From Bacteriovorax sp. UBA1852 (lineage in GTDB: Bacteria > Bdellovibrionota > Bacteriovoracia > Bacteriovoracales > Bacteriovoracaceae): a DNA stretch of 15,407 nt. Both the position numbers and the translations under genes were made by a program. Under the pieces are notes generated by a model, which had not been told where the DNA came from, did not search any database, and saw only the letters and a program-made list of their open reading frames with translations. The stretch covers positions 1-15,407 of the forward strand of contig DDIK01000129.1 in assembly GCA_002338505.1 (NCBI GenBank), given 5' to 3'. Shown one piece after another: positions 7,951-14,564 of this stretch (position 1 is the first letter of the stretch; every line of letters begins with the position of its first letter).

Positions 7951-9117
7951 TTAATGATTAAAGATAATTTTTCTTATTCCTTCTAGTGGGCGATAAATAT
8001 TTCCAATAATACCGATAAATGTATCAGCCCTCTCTTGTCTGTCTTTTAAGAAAGAAGCAATAAGTTCACTTATGAACCGGTACTTAATAACAATCTGAAA
8101 AATTTTATTTAATATGTTTTTCTCTCTAAAGTATTTCGCTCGAGAGTTTTTGTATTCGACAAGTCCTTTTTCATTAGGTGAAGCTATGAGTGACTGTGAA
8201 AGTATTTCAGCCCCTTGAAGAGCGTTGAATATTCCTTCTCCTGTTAATGGATCAATAAAGCCCGCACTGTCTCCAACGTAAGCTAATTCTTCTCCTGCTA
8301 TATGTGAATTACGATTTCGAAGAGAGCCAGATACGCTTATTTGAGATTCCTCACTAAGTTCATTAAAGCTACTTCTTAACTCCTTAGATGAGCGAATAGC
8401 ATTGTTGATGATCTCTTTTGTTGTCATCTCTTTAAGGAGGTCTTTTGAACAAACGATAGATAAGTTGACTTCCTCTGGAGTAATTGGGTTTATTCCAACA
8501 TAGCTTCCATCTTTTAGAATATGCATTTGTCCAAGTCTTGAATAATACTTATTATCCTTGATAGGTGTGTAGACATGTAGAGCAATTCTTTTCGTATTTA
8601 TTTCTGTCTTATGTCTTAGTTTTTGTGCAATAGATGAGTTAATACCATCTGCTGCAATAAGAAGATCAGCTAGCATCTCCTTTTCTTCTGTTTTTACGAT
8701 CCATTGAGAATCTCTTTTTTCAAGTTCTGATACCGTAGCTCCTCTTATTATTTTACAACCGTTTCTTGTCGCCAGCTCTCGCATGTCTTTGTCAAATATC
8801 GCTCGATTAACAGAAGCACCAATATTGCCAATTTGATCTTTAGGAAAAAATGATAAGAAAGATACTTCTGAAGGAGAGACGATTTTCATGCCATGGATAG
8901 GGTTATACTTTTCTATGAGGTCTATTAGGCCATGTTTTTTAAGAAGATTAACTCCTTGTGGGCATAGGTATTCACCGCAAACCTTTCTCTTGTCACTAGA
9001 TGACTTTTCAATAATTGTGACATTGAAGCCTTTTCTTGATAGGAGATATCCAGTAAAGCTCCCAGCTGGCCCAGCCCCAATGATGCATACGTTTTTGAAT
9101 GAATTCTTTGACAACAT
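7951..9117 (-). CDS. FAD-dependent oxidoreductase (geranylgeranyl reductase / PHBH-type; SrsC-like hydroxylase candidate)
   Basis: 388 residues. The N-terminal Rossmann motif is VCIIGAGPAGSFTGYLLSRKG (10-30), with the acidic end of strand 2 at IIEK (35-38). Residues 155-159 (AADG) plus NSSIAQKLR form the DG motif, and YVGDSAGFIDPLTGEGI (280-296) is the GD motif binding the FAD ribityl chain. This is the group-A flavoprotein monooxygenase / geranylgeranyl-reductase fold. CGEYLCPQG (47-55) resembles the KxCGgg.....l segment of geranylgeranyl reductases. First gene of the operon, with a strong GGGAGG ribosome site. Next to a type III PKS and membrane methyltransferase, a role in hydroxylating the aromatic lipid to a quinone precursor, like SrsC, is attractive, but reduction of a lipid double bond is an alternative. 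Confidence 0.85.
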   Translation of the reverse strand: MLSKNSFKNVCIIGAGPAGSFTGYLLSRKGFNVTIIEKSSSDKRKVCGEYLCPQGVNLLKKHGLIDLIEKYNPIHGMKIVSPSEVSFLSFFPKDQIGNIGASVNRAIFDKDMRELATRNGCKIIRGATVSELEKRDSQWIVKTEEKEMLADLLIAADGINSSIAQKLRHKTEINTKRIALHVYTPIKDNKYYSRLGQMHILKDGSYVGINPITPEEVNLSIVCSKDLLKEMTTKEIINNAIRSSKELRSSFNELSEESQISVSGSLRNRNSHIAGEELAYVGDSAGFIDPLTGEGIFNALQGAEILSQSLIASPNEKGLVEYKNSRAKYFREKNILNKIFQIVIKYRFISELIASFLKDRQERADTFIGIIGNIYRPLEGIRKIIFNH

Positions 9118-9181
9118 CTCAAACCTCCCAAGGCTTTCATAGCTATATTCTTCGTTAATTCGAGATATTTTCCTATCCTAC

Positions 9182-9204
9182 AAATGACTTAGTGCAAGTG
9201 ATTT
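9182..9204. promoter_or_regulatory. Imperfect inverted repeat upstream of the PKS operon (candidate LuxR-type operator)
   Basis: Arms AAATGACTT and AAGTGATTT, separated by AGTGC, match as an inverted repeat at 8 of 9 positions. Size and two-fold symmetry suit a LuxR-type (GerE-domain) dimer site. Its centre is about 75 bp upstream of the flavoprotein start codon, and no convincing -35/-10 pair is visible for that gene, as is often the case at activator-dependent promoters. Binding by the divergent regulator is inference. Confidence 0.45.
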
Positions 9205-9239
9205 ACATGAGTTACTTTCTTTTTATCCATCAAAGGTTA

Positions 9240-9273
9240 TGCTAAAATAGAGTCTCTAACATATGTTATATGT
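9240..9273 (+). promoter_or_regulatory. Extended -10 element and inverted repeat at the regulator gene's 5' end
   Basis: TGCTAAAAT at 9240-9248 is an extended -10 element without a clear -35. Ten bases downstream, ACATAT-GTT-ATATGT at 9259-9273 is a perfect inverted repeat that would lie at or just after the transcription start. This placement suits repression, perhaps autoregulation. It also includes the first possible ATG (9270), which argues that translation may begin further in. Confidence 0.4.
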
Positions 9274-9797
9274 CAAAGATTTCAGTGTCTTATGGTGGTG
9301 ACGTGAAAAAAGAAAATATCATTACAATTGTTTTTCTACTCTTTCTGACGATTTTCACCGGAGTTGATATCGTCTCAGATCTTAATGAGGGATTAGATTT
9401 TGATCATTTACTTCATGAAGTAATTATATTTGTAATGGCTTTAATAATAGTATCTTACAAGGTTATTGCGAGTATAAAGAAAGATAGAGTCATTGATAAG
9501 CTTTCAAAGAATGCAAGCGAGGCTAGCATTGAAGTTAATTACTACAAGCAGCAAGTGCAGAAGTATCGTGATGGAGTGGGGGAGATTCTTACAAAACAAT
9601 TTAAAATTTGGGGACTTACAGATTCTGAGTCAGATATAGCACTCTTGCTAGTCAAGGGCTCATCTATGAAAGAGGTCGCTAGTATCCGTGGTACCGGTGA
9701 ATCTACAGTCAGGCAACAGGCGACTTCGATATACAAGAAGTCTGGTCTTGAAAATAGAAATCAATTAGTTTCATACTTCTTAGAAGATCTCTTTTAA
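9270..9797 (+). CDS. Membrane-tethered LuxR-family (GerE-type HTH) transcriptional regulator
   Basis: 175 residues from ATG 9270. There is no ribosome site before that ATG and it lies in an inverted repeat. The in-frame GTG at 9303 has GGTGG just upstream and still precedes the first TM segment, so it is the better start (164 residues). Two TM helices (about 17-34 and 49-68) form a hairpin with a short acidic loop; a charged, probably coiled-coil linker (69-103) leads to a C-terminal GerE-type HTH: LTDSESDIALLLVKGSSMKEVA and STVRQQATSIYKKSGLENRNQL (116-166). There is no phospho-receiver domain and no autoinducer-binding domain, so it is a one-component regulator reading a membrane or envelope signal. 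Divergent from the PKS operon with a shared 152-bp region, it is the likely operon regulator (inference). Confidence 0.85.
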   Translation: MSKISVSYGGDVKKENIITIVFLLFLTIFTGVDIVSDLNEGLDFDHLLHEVIIFVMALIIVSYKVIASIKKDRVIDKLSKNASEASIEVNYYKQQVQKYRDGVGEILTKQFKIWGLTDSESDIALLLVKGSSMKEVASIRGTGESTVRQQATSIYKKSGLENRNQLVSYFLEDLF

Positions 9798-9832
9798 AAT
9801 AGAGGTTAACTGTTCTTTGTATTCACTATTAA
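9798..9832. other. Convergent intergenic gap without clear terminator
   Basis: The regulator and cysteine desulfurase genes end 35 bp apart, tail to tail. Only a weak, bulged CTCTTTT/AAAATAGAG pairing at the regulator's end is seen. No GC-rich hairpin with a T-run is visible. Confidence 0.3.
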
Positions 9833-10975
9833 TCAATAAGATTTAATCTTTGAAAGCTTTTCATAAATACTAATAAGAGAAGTAGTCATCTCTGTATAAA
9901 ACTCTGGATCAGAACAAAGTCCGAGAGAAATCCTCACAACACCTCTTCCAACATCATCAGATACATTCATTGCTTTTAAAACTTTTGAAGTTACAGGCTC
10001 ATTATCAGAACACGCTGAAGAAGTCGTGACGTAGATTCCCTTTGATTCAAGTTCTATTTGCACGGCCTGCCCATGAACCCCTGGTAGAGCGATATATGTT
10101 GTTGATGAAAGTCTTGGTGAATTTTCACCTACTATCACAACCTCAGGAAATTTTTCCTTTATCTTACTTTCAAATTCAAGGCGCTTTGTATTTAAGTTTT
10201 CCAGACGATCAAGGTGAGTCTCGAAGTAGTGAAGGGCCACAGCAAGGGTTTCATACCCGAGATAATTTTGAGTTCCACCTCTTTTTCCATTCTCTTGTCC
10301 ACCACCGATAACCAGTTCTTTTACTGTTGTTGGATCTTTCGCGAGCAGAATTCCTGTCCCAGTCATTGCTCCAATTTTGTGACCAGACATAACGGCATAA
10401 TCAACACCACTATGCTTGAAATCAAAGAGAGTCTTTCCTATGAATTGTGTCGTGTCACAGAGAAAAGGAACATCTTCGTTGTTACAGAGTTCAGCGATTT
10501 CTTTATAGGGTTGAATAATTCCGGTCTCATTATTAGCCGCCATAACTGCAACCATGGCGGTATCATCATCGAGATGGTCTTTAAGATCATCAAGGTCGAT
10601 AATTCCATCTTCTTTAGTTTTTAGAACGACCATTTCATGACCATGATCTAGCATATAGTATTTTGCGCAATTCACTACTGCTGAATGCTCGATGCCAGAG
10701 ATGATGATTTTCTTCTTTGTATTCTTATGAAGTATAGAAAAGAAGGCCTGAGTAATACCTTCAGTTGCTCCTGAATTAAAAATAACTTGTTTAAAGTCAG
10801 CCCCTAAAACTTTAGCGCAAACGCTTCTTGAGTTTTCCATGGCCATGAGAACTTTTGAGCCTAGGTGGTGAATTGCATTAGGATTAGCAAATGGCCCATC
10901 CTGCATTCTCTTTATAACGTGTTCTCTAACATCTGGACATAGTGGTGCGCTTCCGTTGTAATCAGCATAAATCAT
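9833..10975 (-). CDS. Cysteine desulfurase (NifS/IscS family), probably dedicated to NadA
   Basis: 380 residues from ATG 10975, which has AAGGAT about 8 bases upstream and gives the typical MIYADYNGSAPL start; an upstream ATG at 11014 would add 13 poorly matching residues and overlap nadA. PLP-binding Lys200 is in SGHKIGAMTGTG, His97 in SGIEHSAV stacks on the cofactor, and RGGTQN (232-237) is conserved. The catalytic Cys322 is in TTSSACSDNEPVTSKVL, within the SSACS..... S.VL pattern. The enzyme takes sulfur from cysteine as a persulfide and passes it to Fe-S assembly. It follows nadA by 25 bp; NifS-like genes beside nadA, as in Bacillus, serve NadA's 4Fe-4S cluster. A general IscS role cannot be excluded, though no iscU or other isc genes are adjacent. 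Confidence 0.9.
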   Translation of the reverse strand: MIYADYNGSAPLCPDVREHVIKRMQDGPFANPNAIHHLGSKVLMAMENSRSVCAKVLGADFKQVIFNSGATEGITQAFFSILHKNTKKKIIISGIEHSAVVNCAKYYMLDHGHEMVVLKTKEDGIIDLDDLKDHLDDDTAMVAVMAANNETGIIQPYKEIAELCNNEDVPFLCDTTQFIGKTLFDFKHSGVDYAVMSGHKIGAMTGTGILLAKDPTTVKELVIGGGQENGKRGGTQNYLGYETLAVALHYFETHLDRLENLNTKRLEFESKIKEKFPEVVIVGENSPRLSSTTYIALPGVHGQAVQIELESKGIYVTTSSACSDNEPVTSKVLKAMNVSDDVGRGVVRISLGLCSDPEFYTEMTTSLISIYEKLSKIKSY

Positions 10976-11000
10976 GATCGAATCCTTATCAATAAAAAAT

Positions 11001-12107
11001 CTAACTGAGTTCAAGCATTTTATTTAATGCTTTTAATGAGAACTCTTTTGTTTGTTCATCAACTTTAATGACGTTTATTGGATTATTTTCCTTTATTGCA
11101 CGGAAGCTGGCAAGCAGCCATCTAGGACGTACACGGTACATCGTTGTGCAAAGGCATTGATACGGTGAGAGCGAAAATATTTCTTTATCAGGATATTCCT
11201 GTGCGAGTCGATTAACGAGATTGATTTCAGTTCCAATCGCAAACTTTGATCCAGCTGGTGCTTCTTTAACTTTGTTAATAATGTAAGCCGTCGATCCATT
11301 ATCGTGGGCCTCACTTACAGTTTCAAAGTTACACTCTGGATGAACAATCACTTGAACATCTGGTCTCTTTTCTTTGAGCTCTCTTACTTGAGAAGCGCTG
11401 AAACCTTGATGAACTGAGCAGTAACCATACCAGAGGATAACTTTTGCTTTATCGATTTGTTCAGCCGTGAGTCCACCATTTTGCATATTTGGATTATAGA
11501 TGACCATGTCTTCTAAAGGGATGCCCATTTCAAAGCATGTGTTTCTTCCAAGATGCTGATCAGGAAAAAAGAGAAGTTTTTGTCCTTGGCTAAAGGCCCA
11601 CTCTATAATCTTTCTTGCATTAGAAGATGTACAAATGCTTCCACCATTTTCACCAACAAATGATTTAAGAGTGGCGGCGCAGTTTATGTATGTAATTGGT
11701 ACTATTTTTTCTTTAGTAGAGCTTTGCATGAAGCTCCAAGACTTATCTATTTCTTCTCTGTTCGCCATGTCTGCCATTGAACAACCAGCATTAAGGTCTG
11801 GAAGAATAACAGTTTGGTCTTCTTTCGAGAGAATATCTGCTGTTTCGGCCATGAAGTGAACACCACAAAATACAACATAAGGCTTATCGAGATGAGCTGC
11901 ATCTTGAGCAAGCTTTAAAGAGTCACCTTTATAGTCGGCAAACTCAATAACATCATCTTGTTGATAGTGGTGACCTAGAACAACAACCTGGTCTTTAAGT
12001 TCTTCTTTTATTTTTTTGAGTTCGACAATAACTTCAGCATCAGAAAGTTCACTTTCTTTGATGATTGGTTCGTGATCGTCTTTTGTACCTTCAAATAGGT
12101 CTAGCAT
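11001..12107 (-). CDS. nadA: Quinolinate synthase NadA
   Basis: 368 residues, the length of the Bacillus-type enzyme. It condenses iminoaspartate with dihydroxyacetone phosphate to quinolinate in de novo NAD synthesis, using an oxygen-sensitive 4Fe-4S cluster. Cluster ligands are visible: Cys109 in NAGCSMAD, Cys230 in WYGYCSVHQGF and Cys320 in SPYQCLCTTMYRV, with Cys318 alongside it as in the Bacillus protein. VLGHHYQ (43-49), FADYKGDSL (56-64), FCGVHFMAETA (80-90) and VHPECNFE (255-262) are further family blocks. The ATG has AAGGAT 8 bases upstream. The cysteine desulfurase gene follows 25 bp downstream. No nadB or nadC is in the window; a strong -10 and a 12-bp palindrome lie upstream, suggesting its own regulated promoter. 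Confidence 0.96.
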   Translation of the reverse strand: MLDLFEGTKDDHEPIIKESELSDAEVIVELKKIKEELKDQVVVLGHHYQQDDVIEFADYKGDSLKLAQDAAHLDKPYVVFCGVHFMAETADILSKEDQTVILPDLNAGCSMADMANREEIDKSWSFMQSSTKEKIVPITYINCAATLKSFVGENGGSICTSSNARKIIEWAFSQGQKLLFFPDQHLGRNTCFEMGIPLEDMVIYNPNMQNGGLTAEQIDKAKVILWYGYCSVHQGFSASQVRELKEKRPDVQVIVHPECNFETVSEAHDNGSTAYIINKVKEAPAGSKFAIGTEINLVNRLAQEYPDKEIFSLSPYQCLCTTMYRVRPRWLLASFRAIKENNPINVIKVDEQTKEFSLKALNKMLELS

Positions 12108-12128
12108 ATAATTATCCTTGTCTAGATC

Positions 12129-12164
12129 ATTATATATCTATTTTTTAAGGATTTTACTAGTAAA
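12129..12164 (-). promoter_or_regulatory. nadA promoter with palindromic candidate operator
   Basis: On the minus strand a consensus TATAAT (12129-12134) lies about 22 bp before the nadA start codon. The position for a -35 hexamer (about 12152-12157) has no good match and instead overlaps a perfect 12-bp palindrome, TTTACTAGTAAA, at 12153-12164. A DNA-binding regulator of NAD synthesis at this site is inference; I cannot name the regulator. Confidence 0.5.
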
Positions 12165-12196
12165 CAGAAGTTAAATTGTTTAATGCTCTAGGTCTT

Positions 12197-12514
12197 TTAG
12201 ATCGTTGGATAATTATTCTCTTTCCAGGCGAGTATTCCACCTTCAAGGTTAAAGAGATTTGAATATCCTTCTTGCATGAGCATCTGACAAGCTTGTAGGC
12301 TTCTCTTTCCACTACGACATTGAATAACGATCTTTGCATCTTTGTCTTTTAGCTTATCTGCATAAAGACTTTGAAAGTTACTTAAAGGAATAAACTCTGC
12401 TTGTTCAATATGATCTTCATCCCACTCACTTTGTTCACGGCAGTCAACAAGTGTGATCTTCTCATCGCTATCTAGCCATTTTTTTAATTCATCTACATTT
12501 GCAAAACTAATCAT
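12197..12514 (-). CDS. Single-domain rhodanese-like sulfurtransferase
   Basis: 105 residues, the length of GlpE/PspE-type single rhodanese domains. The CDC25-like active loop CRSGKRS lies at 66-72 with catalytic Cys66. LVDCREQSEWDEDHIEQAEFIPL (22-44) matches the family's vDvRe..Ey..GHI.gA.niPl, and FNLEGGILAWKE (88-99) matches the l.GG...W terminal block. Such proteins carry sulfur as a cysteine persulfide in the cytoplasm. AGGAG 9 bases upstream supports the start. It lies 89 bp upstream of nadA, on the same strand and upstream of a cysteine desulfurase, so a part in sulfur relay is plausible. The separate nadA promoter means that co-transcription is not certain. Confidence 0.9.
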   Translation of the reverse strand: MISFANVDELKKWLDSDEKITLVDCREQSEWDEDHIEQAEFIPLSNFQSLYADKLKDKDAKIVIQCRSGKRSLQACQMLMQEGYSNLFNLEGGILAWKENNYPTI

Positions 12515-12534
12515 AAAAATTCTCCTGTAAAACT

Positions 12535-12563
12535 ATTATAAATATAATATCAGAAATTGTCTT
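12535..12563 (-). promoter_or_regulatory. Promoter of the rhodanese gene
   Basis: On the minus strand AAGACA (12558-12563) and TATAAT (12535-12540) are separated by 17 bp, giving a good sigma-70-type promoter about 20 bp before the rhodanese start codon. A short inverted repeat, TTGAT-TATC-ATCAA, at 12572-12585 lies just upstream. Confidence 0.55.
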
Positions 12564-12603
12564 TTTAATCGTTGATTATCATCAATATATGCCCCTACAA
12601 AAT

Positions 12604-12632
12604 TTGACGATGCGTGTTTGTTTCTCTAACAT
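12604..12632 (+). promoter_or_regulatory. Promoter of parA
   Basis: TTGACG (12604-12609), a 17-bp spacer and TAACAT (12627-12632) form a near-consensus sigma-70-type promoter. The inferred transcript start is about 40 bp before the parA ATG at 12681. Confidence 0.6.
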
Positions 12633-12680
12633 TTTTATATAGAGACAATTTTGGTCAAGGTTGATCAAAAAGGAGAATCC

Positions 12681-13454
12681 ATGGAAGTGATTACAGTCGC
12701 CAATAATAAGGGCGGTGTCGGTAAAACAATGCAGTGCTATCAATTAGCCTGTCATCTTGCGAGCAAGGGCCATAAGGTCTTAGCAATCGACTTAGATTCA
12801 CAAGCAAATTTAAGTTCAACGTTTAATTTACAAATTCAAAGAACTCTTATTCCTGAGTGGCTCATCGGTGATGTCACAATTGAAGAAGTGATGGTTCCAT
12901 CAGAGGGTAAGGGTAAACTTCATAAAAATATTACAGTAATTCCTTCAAGTAGACATATGGCATCTCTTTCGAAACTTCTTATTCTCTCCGAAGGTGAGAT
13001 TAGAAAAGAAGCTGGTAGAAAAGAGAGACTCATGAGAATGAGACTCGAGCAAGCAAATGGAATGTTTGATTATGTCATTATTGATACTCCTCCTATGCTA
13101 GGGGATGAGTTGATTATGTCACTTGTTGCTTCTACAAAGATTTTAATACCAACTCAAGCTCAGGACTATTCCATTGATGGCCTTGAAGAGCTTATGGATA
13201 CTTTTGAGATCATTAAAGAGACTGAGAATCCAGGTCTTGAGTTCGCAATTATACCTTCCATGGTTAATGGCAGAAGAAAGATTGAGAGACAGAGACTAGA
13301 AGAGCTTTCGTCGATGTTTAAAGTGACGCCACCAATTAGAAACCTTGTGCAGATGCAGGAATCGATTTCGTTAAAGAAGCCTATTTGCGCAATGGGGAAA
13401 AAGTCCAGAGGACGTCAAGACTATACACAACTTTGGGAGTCTTTAAACCTTTAG
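12681..13454 (+). CDS. parA: ParA-family partition ATPase
   Basis: 257 residues from ATG 12681, fixed by AGGAG at 12671-12675; an in-frame TTG 30 bp upstream is poorer. The deviant Walker A NKGGVGKT is at 9-16, with signature Lys10 and P-loop Lys15; Walker A' IDLDSQAN is at 36-43 and Walker B VIIDTPP at 132-138. It is a small (type Ib or chromosomal-style) ParA without an N-terminal HTH. ParA dimerises on ATP, coats the nucleoid and drives ParB-parS cargo. parB follows after 105 bp, so it is a partition module. It is not next to gidA/gidB, the usual place for the origin-linked parAB, at least within the window. Alternative roles of ParA-like ATPases, such as positioning other complexes, are less likely with a ParB partner. 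Confidence 0.9.
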   Translation: MEVITVANNKGGVGKTMQCYQLACHLASKGHKVLAIDLDSQANLSSTFNLQIQRTLIPEWLIGDVTIEEVMVPSEGKGKLHKNITVIPSSRHMASLSKLLILSEGEIRKEAGRKERLMRMRLEQANGMFDYVIIDTPPMLGDELIMSLVASTKILIPTQAQDYSIDGLEELMDTFEIIKETENPGLEFAIIPSMVNGRRKIERQRLEELSSMFKVTPPIRNLVQMQESISLKKPICAMGKKSRGRQDYTQLWESLNL

Positions 13455-13460
13455 GTTTAA
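13443..13460. repeat. 18-bp inverted repeat across the parA stop codon
   Basis: TTAAACCT-TT-AGGTTTAA is perfectly symmetric with 8-bp arms. It includes the parA stop codon (13452-13454) and ends 1 bp before the direct repeats that follow. It may be part of a partition or regulatory site; the role is unknown. Confidence 0.6.
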
Positions 13461-13461
13461 T

Positions 13462-13497
13462 GGCACACGGACTGGGCACACGGATGTGCCTGTCTTT
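13462..13497 (+). repeat. Tandem 10-bp repeats and hairpin between parA and parB (candidate terminator, attenuator or partition site)
   Basis: GGCACACGGA occurs exactly twice, at 13462-13471 and 13475-13484. The second copy runs into TGTGCC (13485-13490), making a perfect stem GGCACA-CGGA-TGTGCC followed by TGTCTTTTA. The hairpin and T-rich tail look like a weak terminator that could lower parB expression. TGTGCC can pair with either repeat copy. The 16-bp symmetric element also has the length of a ParB-binding site, though its sequence differs from the canonical parS. Confidence 0.55.
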
Positions 13498-13559
13498 TAT
13501 AATTCAGCAAATGCCTTAGGATAAGGGGTTTGTATCAAGGAAGAATGAGGATATAAAAA

Positions 13560-14441
13560 ATGGCAAAAGATTTTGCTCCAAGGATCTCTAAAAGAAAGAG
13601 AAAAACATTAGACCTTACAGAGAATATTGATACATCTAAATTTAAACTTCGTGATGAGAGATTATTAGAAGGTGCTAAATTAGATGAAATGTATCTTGCA
13701 GATATCAATGTTAAAGATCAGGTAAGAACTAAATTTAATGATTCATCATTAAAAGAATTAGCAGAAAACATTAGGGCCAATGGTCTTATTCAGCCTCTTG
13801 TTGTCCATCGAGATAAGAGAGGTGTTGATACCTTAATTTGTGGTGAGAGAAGATATAGAGCGATGACTCTAGTTGAGATGCAAAAGTGTCCTGTCTTTAT
13901 TCTTGAAGATAAGTCTGAGCAAGAGCTCATGGCCATTCAATTTTCTGAGAACTCTTCAAGAGAAGCCCTTCATTATATTGATAAGGCCGATGGTATTTTA
14001 AATTATCAAAAAGCTACGAAGGCAAGCGAAAGAAAAATTCAAGCTGCTCTTGGTATATCAAAATCTGAAGTGCACAGAAGTCTAATGATTGCAAGGATGC
14101 CTAAGCGAATTAAAGATGCCGCTAAGAAATATGATCTTGAGAAGTACGTTCTTCTAGAATTAGATGCTCTTGAGAAAGGAACTTTAAAAACTAAGCTTAC
14201 AAAATTAGTGACTTCTGGTGAGATTACTAAGAGATCTCAACTTAAAAAAGCTATAAAAGAAGGCGGAGTTCTTAAAGCTGGTAAGAAGACTATTCGTAAA
14301 GCACCCGTCGCACGCGGAGTTTCAGCCAATGCCCTTATTAAGGCACTAAATGTACAATCAAAAGGCAAGAAGCTTGATAAGAAAACTCGGGATGCTATTA
14401 ATGAACTATTAAAAGAAGCTAAGGATATTGTAGATATTTAA
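13560..14441 (+). CDS. parB: ParB/Spo0J-family centromere-binding CTPase
   Basis: 293 residues. The N-terminal 40 or so residues are basic and low in structure, where ParB proteins contact ParA. The ParB/sulfiredoxin domain covers about 45-135, with GERRYRA (95-101) and ENSSREAL (130-137), the two conserved CTP-binding boxes. The HTH domain follows: ASERKIQAALGISKSEVHRSLMIARMP (155-181). The last 60 or so residues are Lys-rich and end in a short helical segment, probably for dimerisation. ParB binds parS, slides on DNA as a CTP clamp and forms a partition complex moved by ParA. GAGGAT lies about 9 bases before the ATG. No canonical parS is found in the window. Gap from parA 105 bp with repeats; a terminator follows the gene. 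Confidence 0.92.
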   Translation: MAKDFAPRISKRKRKTLDLTENIDTSKFKLRDERLLEGAKLDEMYLADINVKDQVRTKFNDSSLKELAENIRANGLIQPLVVHRDKRGVDTLICGERRYRAMTLVEMQKCPVFILEDKSEQELMAIQFSENSSREALHYIDKADGILNYQKATKASERKIQAALGISKSEVHRSLMIARMPKRIKDAAKKYDLEKYVLLELDALEKGTLKTKLTKLVTSGEITKRSQLKKAIKEGGVLKAGKKTIRKAPVARGVSANALIKALNVQSKGKKLDKKTRDAINELLKEAKDIVDI

Positions 14442-14503
14442 TCCGAGCATTCAGATATAGTTTCAACCATCTTATAAATAATTACATTTAGCACTATAAA
14501 AAT

Positions 14504-14531
14504 AGCAGGATTGTAAGATCTTGCTTTTTTT
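14504..14531 (+). terminator. Rho-independent terminator after parB
   Basis: AGCAGGAT (14504-14511) pairs with ATCTTGCT (14518-14525), with one G-U pair and a 6-base loop, and is followed directly by a run of Ts. The upstream A-rich flank could allow function in both directions. The 14442-14503 stretch before it holds nothing I can recognise. Confidence 0.85.
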
Positions 14532-14564
14532 ATTTATAATAGAACTTGGCAGGAGGCTTGCACC

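Larger units (their letters stand above)
3839..9117 (-). other. Five-gene operon: candidate phenolic-lipid (type III PKS) synthesis and export cluster
   Basis: Five co-directional genes are packed with junctions of +11, +3, -4 and -8 bp, so they almost certainly form one transcript starting upstream of 9117. The order is flavoprotein, type III PKS, ICMT-like methyltransferase, YceI-like protein, RND transporter. PKS + methyltransferase + flavoprotein matches the Streptomyces srsABC phenolic-lipid pathway in enzyme classes. The added YceI and RND proteins suggest handling and export of a hydrophobic product. The product identity is inference. Confidence 0.7.

Noticed and set aside
13545..13556. 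ATG AGG ATA TAA mini-frame before parB
   Set aside because: Three codons only; it contains the parB ribosome site and is probably chance.
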